From Sternotherus odoratus (Eukaryota; Chordata; Testudines; Kinosternidae), in the NCBI GenBank assembly GCA_032164245.1, contig JAVMKO010000021.1, positions 9,430,285-9,494,284 of the forward strand: DNA of 64,000 nt, written 5' to 3'. A program made the position numbers and the translations under genes. The notes below the pieces were generated by a model, which saw nothing but the letters and a program-made list of their open reading frames with translations, had not been told where the DNA came from and searched no databases. Shown here one piece after another: positions 27,501 to 36,610 of the stretch; the first letter of the stretch is position 1; the number at the start of each line of letters is the position of its first letter.

Positions 27501-30500
27501 CATGAGCTGTGTTTCCTTGTCAGGGTTTGATTACAAATTCTCACTGGGTTTATAGGTGCATGGAGAAACCTAAATGTGACTCCAGTCTTATGTGTCTTAT
27601 GTGACTCAACTGGAAAAGTCCTCCCACCGGTCACGCTACATTCCAACCTCAAAGTTATTTGGAACAGTAGACATTTCCACTAAGCAGCCAAAAGATTAGG
27701 TGCATCACAGAACATTCCTCCTCAGTGAAACTGATCTTCCATTTCACCCGCCAGCCTCTTTCATCCGGCTCCTGCCTGATTTGCTAGGAGTCAGAACATA
27801 CGCCTTGCATTTTTAATTTGAAAGGAGGAGAAAACGGGTCAGAATTAGCTTTCCTCACATAGTCCCCTCTGCATTACTTATGCTATATTCATAGACTGGA
27901 AAGCAGCCCCGTGGCAAGGCAGCTGTTTGCACTGCCCAGAGACCTGGCGGCTCCATGTGAGCAGCGGCACAACTGTCAGTTTCTTGAAACTCACAAGAAA
28001 GGACAGTTACCACAGCCCTGAAAAGCCTGACAAACTCGCACAGTTTGAGGCCATCTTTGTAAGCTGCTAGGACCATCTTTAACCTCTGGAGTGTCTCAGT
28101 TCCACCCACAATTCCTTGAGGTGTAGCTCTTCATCTAATATTCATGTTTGCTCTTTACGTGGAGATTCCTCTTTAACCTCTGTCAGCGAGAGCTTTTATA
28201 GGGTAGACCTAGGAGCCCTGGAAGGCATTTGCTGGAATTTCAAGTCTTACTACTTGGCACTTAAGTTAAAGATTTCGCTATTTGAAGTTCTATGCTGCCA
28301 GCTGGGAAGAATGGCCTCCCATCACTAAGCACCACCAGAGACACGAGGTCTACCTCTTCTATTTTGCATTTCATGGCCAATTTAAAAATGCCCTCACTGC
28401 CCAAGGTGCCAATTTTTGACAGTGTACCTGCATTTACCATACAACTTAAGCATGTGCATCAAACTCCTTGTCTAGCCCAGCTATCACAGGCAGAGAAACT
28501 GCTTTGAGGTAGTCCCAAAGCAGGGGTGGTTACATATTGGACCCTAAGTTCCCTCTAAGCTGCATGGTCACGCAGAAGCCTATTAAGCACTGAGCAGGTG
28601 CTCAGGGGAGAGATGCCTCTCCCCCAACCCTGGACAGGGGAGAGGCACCCTTCCCCCAACCCCGGCCTGGATCTGCCGCGGCAGGGAGAGGGGCCTCTCC
28701 CCCAGCCCAAATGTTGTTGCGGGGGGAGGGCACTGGGTGGAGTCCTCTCTCCCCACCATAGCCCCGGGGCAGTCTGCACCACAAAACCCTCATCCACAGC
28801 CCCATCCCAGAGCCTGGACCCCCAGCTGGAGTCCTCACCTCCAGCCCCGCACCCCAACCCTCTGCCCCAGCTGAGTCCCCTCCCATACTCTGAACCCCTC
28901 CACCCCACCCCCACCACATGAATTTTGTTATGTGCACCAATATGGAGATGGTGCATCACACATCCCCTCCATATTGGGGCACATAAAATGAATTTTGCAC
29001 ATCCGTGGGAAAAACGAGAGGGAATACTGATTGGACCCCATAGTCTCCAGAGGTGGAGCAGGCAACATTATTCTTATTGCTGCCTAAAAAATGAGACTAT
29101 CTGAACCAACTTTGTTGAATGCAAACTAACAACATTTGGCCTTTGTGGTTTGGTCTGTGCCTTCTTTTCCGAATACCAAATCCCATTCCTTACTGCAGGT
29201 TACCTGGTGTAGGATCCATGGAATTCTTTACATGGGCATGCACACATTGGATATAAATATGCTTCTTTTGCTCAAGTTCTGCTTCGGAAATGCATATCCG
29301 CTGCTTTGGTCTTTAAAAAAAAGAAAAAAAGTTAATTTTTCTGTGAAGCAAAGCTCCATGTAACAAACTGCACCACAATTCCCTGGGTGACGAATACAGA
29401 TGGAAGTTCCTTATAGAACTATTCTTTTGGATACATGAGTTGTAAGGAGAAGATCTGGCAAGCCACTGCTAGGAGCAGGATTACCGACAAGTCTGCTCTC
29501 AGCCTGTGAGAGGAGGGGGATGTTTGATCCCCATTAGCAGCGACCTACTCAAAGTTGAGGAGTGACAATGGCAGGAATCACCACAAAGTCTGATTGGAGT
29601 GAGACTCAGAGCTTAGGCAGGTGGAGGGAAGAGAGTAGCAAATCTAAGAGAAGATCAGGTCAGCATCTTTCCCCATCTCACAGACTGCCTGCTTTAAAGA
29701 GACACGGTGGATGAGGTAATATATTTTTATTGGACCAACTTCTGCTAAATAAAAAAAGATTACTTCGCCACTGTTCCCTCTAAGCTGTGTGCGTACACAG
29801 ATCCTAAACCCCACGCACATGGCAAAACACCACACATAAAAAAATTTGCACAGAAGAATTTTTTTGCACGTGTGGCCTGTCAAAAATTAGAGGGAACATG
29901 GTACCTCGCCCACCTTGTCTCTATAATCCTGGGACCGACAGGGCTACAACAGCACTGCATACTGTCTGCTTTGACAGTTAACATGCTTCCCTATCTTTGG
30001 TCAGCTGTATTGTTGCTGCCATCTGCTGGAAACCAAAGGAATATAGGGGAACAGTGACCACACAGGTGTTCTCACACATTCATAATATGGACTACACCCT
30101 AATAGAATCAGGGTGGTAGCCGTGTTAGTCTGGAATAGCAGAGTTAACAAAGTCCTGTGGCACCTTAAAGACTAATTATAAAGTTTTGAAGCATGAGCTT
30201 TCGTGGGCTAATACCCACTTCGTCGGATGCATCTTCCACTGCCTGCATCCGACGAAGTGGGTATTAGCCCACGAAAGCTCATGCTTCAAAACTTTATAGT
30301 TAGTCTTTAAGGTGCCACAGGACTTTGTTAACTCTACACCCTAATAGTGTCTCAGACACCACTTCTCAGACTCAGGACAGCTTGGATCACCTCCCCTCCC
30401 ATTCACAAGGAACCCTGTGACAACTACAGCAAACGCTTACATGGAAAATATTACCTAACAGGGCATTAAATACATTTACTTGCAATTTAGCCAGTGGAAA

Positions 30501-32648
30501 TAAGAGTTATTAACATGTGAACAGCCAGCTCTCCAGACTCCTAGCAAGTGCTCCACAGACCAGTGTGATAACTGCTGAGCTAAGGTATGCATAACATGTT
30601 ACCTTTCTTCCACCTGTGGCACAGGAATGACTTTGCCTAGCTTCTTCCCACAGGTACCGTCTTCCCCACAGTTCGGGTCTAAGACTACAGAGTTTAACTG
30701 GAGAGAGGAGGAGAAAGAAGATTAGCCTGACAAAAGGCTGTGTCCATTAAAATGCATTATTTTCCTATAGAAAAGCTTACTTATTGTGCACGGCTGCAGA
30801 CCCATGTATGCACCCTGATATTGCTACTGAACTATAATGTTTAAATAAAACATGTCTGACCCATCCATCCTACTGTTCATTTGTTCTGCTTCACAAGCGT
30901 ATGGCTTTGTTGAAAGACAAACATTTCACTTTTAAACAAACTAAAAAACAATTTTCTATTAAAAACACTTAGGCAAGGCTGCTTTATAACAGTAAAGAGA
31001 CAGAGGTGTGTGTTGTTACTTTAAAATTGTCTGACGATTCTTCAACAGATGTGGATTCCTGGCTCAAATCTTCCTTTTGGGAGCCAAAGGTCCTTGATAA
31101 TCCATTGTCTGTTCCTTTGGAAGGGTCCTGATTTAAGATGACATTAGAGGTTTTTGGCTGCAGTAGCAGTGCCACTTTATCCTTATTTTGATCACAGGCA
31201 GGGTCAGGGGAGCACACGGAAGTTTTAACCTGTGCATCATAGAAGGGAGAGGGCTCTTTGATTTCTGATGGCAGCTTTTCCACACGATCCATTCCCCCAT
31301 TGTACAGCTCTTTAGAAGCCAGGCACTCAAAGGACTCTTCAACAACCAAGCTATTAGAACTGATTTCATCATACCCTATACTTTTCTTGTTTGCATTTTG
31401 TAGATGGTCATCTCTTATTACTTGTGAAGCTTTTTCGCTGGTTTCCTCCAAGCTCTTATCCCCTTTTGCCTGATCTACTGAATCAGCATCAGTTGGGGAA
31501 AGATTTAGAGGCCCCTGAAGATTACAGTCAAATAGTGTACAAATGACTTGATTTGATTTCAAGCAGTCCACATTCAAGCATCTTTCACCTTCAGAATTAG
31601 CTGTTTCATTCTCAAGAACAGGAAAATATCCAGGGTTAACTGAAGAGTCAATCTGAGATAGAGACTCATTGCTTACTAACTCATCTGTGGTCCTGAATGA
31701 GGTCGCTGAAGGCAAAGCACAGTTGCTATTCACTTCCTTATCACTTTGTTCCCATACATCTTGATTCACTAAAGTACTCTCTCTAGTGGAGCTCTGGTTA
31801 TCTCCTAAGCAATCATCTGCTAACATTTCCCTACACTCTTCCTCCCTGTAACTGCTTACTAACTCATCTATGGTCCTGAATGATGTCTCTGAGGCATCAG
31901 ACCTCCCCGAAGGCAAAGTACAGTTGCTATTCACTTCCTTCTCACTTTGTCCCCATACATCTTGATTCACTAAAGTACTCTCTCCAGTGGAGCTCTGGTT
32001 ATCTTCTAAGCAATCATTTGCTAACATTTCCCTATACTCTTCCTCCCTGTAACTGCTTACTAACTCATCTATGGTCCTGAATGATGTCTCTGGGGCATCA
32101 GACCTCCCCAAAGGCAAAGTACAGTTGCTTCTCACTTCCTTCTTACTTTGTGCCCATACATCTTGATTCACTAAAGTACTCTCTCCAGTGGAGCTCTGGT
32201 TATCTTCTAAGCAATCATCTGCTAACATTTCTCTACACTTTTCCTCCGTGTAATTGAAGGGAGAGTTCCCTTGTTCATCATCTGAGGGTTCCAGCAAAGA
32301 GTCATCTGGCTCACTATCAAAACATCTGGTTGTATCCACAGAAAGGGCTACTGCACTGTCTTCTGGAAGACTAACTCTGATAACAATGTTCTCCAGCTCA
32401 GAATCATCCAGACAGCCAGAGGATCCTAGGAAGCAGGCAGAATCTGGGGAGCACAGTGGTAGTTTCTTTGATGGACGTGGAGTGCTACAATAATGGTTCA
32501 AATGGCACAGTTTCTTAGCAGCTGACTCCAGGGGCTGAGCCTCCTCCAGCAAATCTAAGGGCCTTTTAGTCCTGGGGATAGTATCATTAACAAGAGTCAC
32601 TTTATGATATACACCAAGCCCCAAGGACTGTGGAGAGCGGTCTTCCAT
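21567..32648 (-). CDS. S100PBP: S100P-binding protein (S100PBP), expanded form
   Basis: Five coding exons on the minus strand: 32648-31020, 30697-30603, 29310-29204, 23197-23098 and 21711-21567. All have GT-AG borders and join in phase, giving 691 residues. S100PBP is a nuclear protein known to bind the calcium sensor S100P. Recognition rests on the acidic stretch DDSLLEPSDDE followed by FNYTEE (about residues 115-136), the later GKVIPVPQVEE, the helical stretch ELEQKKHIYIQCVHAHV, the block WQHPSDLTMRKYPRF, and the C-terminal CSLKQWVSRNLAHYRRFQ. The start ATG at 32,648 has A at -3 and G at +4. The protein is clearly longer than the roughly 400 residues of the human form as I recall it: it has about 115 residues before the acidic motif and a 67-residue unit repeated three times (residues 135-326). 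The long first exon is low-complexity, Ser/Asp/Glu-rich and probably disordered. Confidence 0.93.
25185..25325 (-). mobile_element. MIR SINE, minus orientation
   Basis: On the plus strand: AGGCACGGAGATGAAGCAAC, TTGCCATGGTCAG, AGAACTTGGATCTCAACTCC and CTATTCCCTGACCATGGA, the reverse complement of the MIR core. Confidence 0.6.
28544..29029. mobile_element. hAT-type non-autonomous element with 8-bp target duplication
   Basis: The octamer ATTGGACC flanks it at 28,536-28,543 and 29,030-29,037. The ends are imperfect inverted repeats (CTAAGTTCCCTCT and, inverted, CAGTATTCCCTCT). The centre (28.60-28.92 kb) is a C-rich degenerate array of units with CTCCCCCAACCC, which creates chance long open frames on both strands. 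It lies in an S100PBP intron. Confidence 0.75.
29695..29755 (+). mobile_element. Short reptilian interspersed repeat fragment
   Basis: Contains GGTGGATGAGGTAATAT and TATTGGACCAACTTCTG, a phrase I recognise as common in turtle and crocodile DNA. It is truncated, and its class was not determined from sequence. Confidence 0.4.
29770..29902. mobile_element. Short hAT-type MITE
   Basis: 133 bp with terminal inverted repeats TGTTCCCTCTAA and TTAGAGGGAACA, flanked by near-identical octamers ACTTCGCC and ACCTCGCC. It shares its ends with the larger element at 28.5-29.0 kb and looks like a deletion derivative of the same family. Confidence 0.65.
30106..30333. mobile_element. Palindromic Penelope-type insertion with 14-bp target duplication
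   Basis: Two inverted copies of the same terminal unit meet head to head: arms 30,141-30,231 and 30,244-30,334 (91 bp each, about one mismatch) around a 12-nt spacer. The 14-mer CTACACCCTAATAG is repeated exactly at 30,092-30,105 and 30,334-30,347. It lies in an S100PBP intron, about 270 bp from the exon ending at 30,603. Confidence 0.85.
31671..32246 (-). repeat. S100PBP: Tandem 67-codon repeat inside S100PBP, three copies
   Basis: Residues 135-201, 202-268 and 269-326 are copies of one unit; equivalent Arg residues are at 139, 206 and 273, an exact 67-residue (201-bp) spacing. Each copy contains REMLA(D/N)DCL, DNQSST, ESTLVNQDVW, SNC(T/A)LP, TSFRT and DELVS. Copy 3 lacks five residues before TSFRT. 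Copies 1 and 2 are nearly identical at DNA level, so at least one duplication is fairly recent. The unit appears to grow out of the single NYTEE acidic motif of other vertebrates. Confidence 0.92.
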
Positions 32649-32808
32649 GATGCCGTTGGTCTCTGTATTTAAGTGACCTCACTTCTTCTGTTTTGGCCAC
32701 TTGAAGAAAGGGAAGAACGGGTACCCGTGTTTACTGAGCCTCTAATCACCCTATACTGTGCTTCATTCTTCCAGAAAATTAGTCAGTCAAAGGATGGATC
32801 TCACTTGC
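32649..32808 (-). other. S100PBP: S100PBP 5' UTR part of the first coding exon
   Basis: On the minus strand a strong acceptor (TTTTCTCTTTGCAG) ends at 32,809, and the exon then runs 160 nt to the ATG. The UTR holds one tiny upstream reading frame, an ATG with six sense codons ending in TGA. The upstream non-coding exon is probably the one ending at 40,193. Confidence 0.6.
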
Positions 32809-33651
32809 CTGCAAAGAGAAAACAACATAAATGAACTAAAGAAGTCTCTCACCCATTCCCATCTCAGCTAATCTTACTCCCTTCTCAGTTCCCTCTGTCC
32901 TTCTCTGGAAAAAGAGATGTACACCTCTCCTCCCTGGGCAAGTTAAGTGTTGGATTTTCATTTGGCCCAGAACAGCTTACACTTATCCTGTGACTGATCC
33001 ACTTTAGACATACTAGTCACTTTGAAATCTAGGGCATTCTGCTGCCTAACTTCTAAGGAAAGAAGTGTTGCACATATTTTGCCTCTGTTCTTTCTCTTAA
33101 ATTTAGTCCTTCCTGATGCAGCAGCAATGGAAGAGCCTATCAGCATCCACTCTTGGAGCAAGTAGCCCAGTGTCTGAAGATACCCAGCCTCCATGGCCTT
33201 CACTCCTGGCTATTCTGACTTAAATAAATGTTATTAGATGCTATAACAGAGTGCGTTTGTTCACACTATTCAGATTCTCTATATCAGCTAGAGAATTACA
33301 GTAAGCCAGACATGCTAATGAGCAATCCCCCACATATATGTAGGCAAGCAAGCAGGCTAGCACTGTAGGCTACAAAAATAGAGCTGAAGGATCAAATGAT
33401 GGAAAACTGCACTAATTCAACATGCTAGTTTGCCCTACACTAATGCTCAGCCTTCCATGCCCAAGTCTAACTTCCTCACCCTCAAGATATTGGGGTGCAC
33501 TTCTCCAATAGGTTAGCATATTAATACATATTAATGCCATTTAGCTCACTATCATAGCCGTCACTTCCTGCTCAAGCAAGTTGGCGGTTATCATTTCCAT
33601 GTTCCTTTGGTTGCCATTTACCATTAGGTTTCGATTCCTGCCACAAAGCAA

Positions 33652-33735
33652 GCTATTCCAAGCTATTCCGTGGCTTCCTGCTATTCCAAGCTATTCCGTG
33701 GCTTCCTGCTATTCCAAGCTATTCCGTGGCTTCCT
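33652..33735 (+). repeat. Perfect 28-bp tandem repeat, three copies
   Basis: Three exact copies of a 28-bp unit (33,652-33,679, 33,680-33,707 and 33,708-33,735) beginning GCTATTCCAAGCTATTCCG. Each unit itself contains two GCTATTCC phrases. It lies in the 5' intron of S100PBP. Confidence 0.9.
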
Positions 33736-33850
33736 GCCACGAAGCAAGCTATTCCCCAAAATCTAAGGATAACCATTAGGCCATTTATGTATGCCAAAGG
33801 TGACAGGCCTACTATACTTATGTTAACTTGCTTAAGCTAGTATCTTACAG

Positions 33851-34243
33851 CAGTGGCTCTCAACCAAGGGTACATATACCCCAGTGGTCTGCAGAAGTCT
33901 TTCAGGGGGTACATCAGCTCATTTAGATATTTGCCTAGTTTTACAACAGGCTACATAAAACACACTAGCAAAGTCAATACAAACTAAAATTTCATATGAC
34001 TTGTTTATATTGCTCTATATACTATACACTGAAAAGTATAATATTTATATTCCATTTGATTTACTTTAAAATGATATAGTAAAAATTTGAAAGTAAGCAA
34101 TTTTTTAGTAATAGTGCGCTGTGACACACTTGTATTTTTATGTCTGATTTTGTAAGTAAGTAGTTTTTAAAGTGAGGTGAAGCCTGGTGTACGCAAGATA
34201 AATCAAGACTCCTGAAAAGGGTACAGTAGTCTGGAAAGGCTAT
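33851..34243 (+). mobile_element. hAT (Charlie-like) non-autonomous element
   Basis: Begins with CAGTGGCTCTCAACC, a typical hAT terminus, followed by GGGTACATATACC and an AT-rich body. It ends near GGGTACAGTAGTCTGGAAAGG, but the far terminal repeat has decayed, so the right border is approximate. Confidence 0.6.
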
Positions 34244-34863
34244 GTGCCAGACTTACAGGATACAGACCTGTAGGTTTATTGCGTTATAGCTGAATGCAAT
34301 AAAGGCAAGCCAGCCCTATGGGCTACAACAAAGTAACGCCATCCTCTTCCTAGGTACTGCTATGCAGATGGCTAGCCCCATACTATAGCTACTAGACCAG
34401 AATCTATCCCAAATACATACACTTATTAAAAAAGAGTAGATAGAAACACACTACATATAGCCTCATTATCCAAAAATACCCCACAAACACAACCGGTCGT
34501 AGTTTTCCTGAGAAACTTTTGATTTCATATTTTCTTAAACTCTTCCTCACTGATGTAACTATGATGTAGTTCCCAGATCATAGTCTGGGGACCTAGCATT
34601 CATCTGAGACTCTTCAGTCAGTGAGTCTCAATAGTGGGAGATATTTTCTGTCCCCTTTGACCAACTGGGATAAAGAAACACCTTTTGTTCCTGCTCGTCA
34701 CACATTCTGTTGGTTTGCCTGCTTATTCGGTCTAATGAGAAGGGTTTTGTTAGGGAGCTACACTACATAAAAGAGGGAAACAAAAAACAGGCCACCATGC
34801 TGCTTAGAGTGTTTCCTGCTACAATCCCAGCTTTTCCAGAATGACAGTCCAAACACAGGAAAG

Positions 34864-34953
34864 CTTGCATCCGACGAAGTGGGTATTAGCCCACGAAAGC
34901 TCATGCTTCAAAACTTTATAGTTAGTCTTTAAGGTGCCACAGGATTTTGTTTC
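34864..34953 (+). mobile_element. Solo Penelope-type terminal unit with 19-bp target duplication
   Basis: A 90-bp unit running from the GCATCCGACGAAGTGGG end to GGTGCCACAGGATTTTGTTT. It matches one arm of the 30.1-kb palindrome. The 19-mer CAGTCCAAACACAGGAAAG is present at 34,845-34,863 and 34,954-34,972, so the insertion borders are certain. Confidence 0.85.
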
Positions 34954-35041
34954 CAGTCCAAACACAGGAAAGAAAGAGAATACAGAAGGGAGCAGCCACA
35001 TATATAGAAGAGAAAAGGGAAGGTAACTGATATGGTACAGG

Positions 35042-35729
35042 CAACAAAGAGTCCTGTGGCACCTTAAAGACTAACTAAAGTATTGGAGCATAAGCTTTCG
35101 TGGGCTAATACCCACTTCGTTGGATGCAAGCAGCGGAAGTGTCCAAGGGCAGGTATAGATAAATAGTCAAGAATCAGGTAGGAGGTAACAAGGTTAGTCT
35201 AATCATGCTGAACCAGCTTGTTATCTCAAATCAGGGAGGTGAGGTATTCTTCTAGCAGCTGAATTGAAGGTGTGAACTCGGAGGGAGGAGAAGCTATTTT
35301 TGTAATTAGCAAGCCACTCAAGGTCTTTGTTCAGTCCCAGATTGATTGTGTTAAATTTGCAAATGAATTGCAGCTCTGCAGTTTCTCTTTGCAGTCTGGA
35401 CTTGAAGTTTTTTTGCTACAGTATGGTGACTTTTAAATCTGTAATTGTGTGTCCAGGCAGGTTGAAGTGTTCTCCTACAGGTTTTTGTATATTGCCATTC
35501 CTAATATCTGATTTGTGTGCATTTATCCTTTTTCGTAGGGACTGTCCAGTTTGGCCGATTTATCTATTTATCTGTACCTGCCCTTGGACACTTCCACTGC
35601 TTGCATCCCACGAAGTGGGTATTAGCCCACGAAAGCTTATGCTCCAATACTTTAGTTAGTCTTTAAGGTGCCACAGGACTCTTTGTTACCTCTGCTATTC
35701 CAGACTAACACGGCTACCTCTCTGATTCT
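35042..35729 (-). mobile_element. Penelope-like element relic with inverted termini and GIY-YIG-like frame
   Basis: A 688-bp insertion flanked by the 14-mer TGATATGGTACAGG at 35,028-35,041 and 35,730-35,743. The ends are inverted copies of each other (about 35,042-35,165 and 35,560-35,729). Between them the minus strand has a frame (about 35,556 to a TAA at 35,221) with one in-frame TAG at 35,416. It reads RKRINAHKSDI, then KPVGEHFNLPGH, then LQRETAELQFICKF and NLGLN. That spacing is like the C-terminal half of the GIY-YIG endonuclease of Penelope-like retroelements. No reverse transcriptase remains. Confidence 0.75.
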
Positions 35730-36333
35730 TGATATGGTACAGGTACCCACCAGTATCTACTTGCATAATGTTTTGCCATTCCAATACAAATATTTTGACA
35801 GAACAAATAAAAGAAAAACTAAAAACTGGTCTGGATCCTGCAGGGTATTGCTCTATGATGGACTACTCTACACCAATAAACACTTGAAGTAGAAGAACAT
35901 ATGGAACATATCCAAGATTTTACTAGAACTGTTTTAGCAAAATGTGTTCAAACATATTTACCTGCTCCGTTTAAAAAATAAAGATAATTTATTTAACTGC
36001 CATCCCTGCTGACTCACCTTTCCATCAGAAAGCCAACCTGGGTACTGTGCTTTCTGCCTCACACATCAACAGACTGTGCAATCAGAATTTAAGTAACAGT
36101 GTTATTGTTGATGCATGAAGCAGAACAGTCCAGCGCCTTGTTCCAGAGCTGCGTTGGCTCTACAGGACTAACTGAAGTAAAAAAAACGAACTTGTTAGTA
36201 AAGTAGACCTGACTGAATACCCACAGGGAGTGAGTCTACTGAGTTAAGGGTCCATTTTCAGAGTAGAACCACGCTTTAAGCTGTAGGGTCATCTTCCATT
36301 GGACAAAGTTTAAAAAAATTGTTTCAAGACTCA

Positions 36334-36610
36334 GGGTACATCTATACTACCCACCGGATCGATGGGTAGTGTTTGATGTATCGGGAATTGACTTATCGTG
36401 TCTCATCTAGATGTGATAAATCCACCCCTGTCGACTCCAGAACACCATCTCAGCAAGAGGAGGAAGCAGAGCCGACAGGGGAGCAGCAGCGGTTGACTCG
36501 CCGCCGTGAGGGCGACCAGGTAAGTCGACCCAAGATACTGCGCTATTTGCATAGCTGAAGTTGTGTATCTCAGGCTGACACACACACCTGGCCCCAGTGT
36601 AGCCCAGCCC
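36334..36610. mobile_element. Harbinger-type MITE (diverged copy)
   Basis: The ends AGGGTACATCTATACTA and, inverted, AAGGGCTGGGCTACACTG, together with internal GTCGACTCCAG and a GGTAAGTCGAC stretch, resemble the pair at 41.7-42.3 kb. The flanking trinucleotides are TCA on the left and TTA on the right. Boundaries are approximate. Confidence 0.5.

Noticed and set aside
28555..28959. 107-134-codon frames on both strands near 28.6-28.9 kb
   Set aside because: They lie wholly inside the C-rich array of an hAT element.
35327..35659. Plus-strand 110-codon frame in the Penelope relic
   Set aside because: It is antisense to the GIY-YIG-like frame, which has the better motif match.
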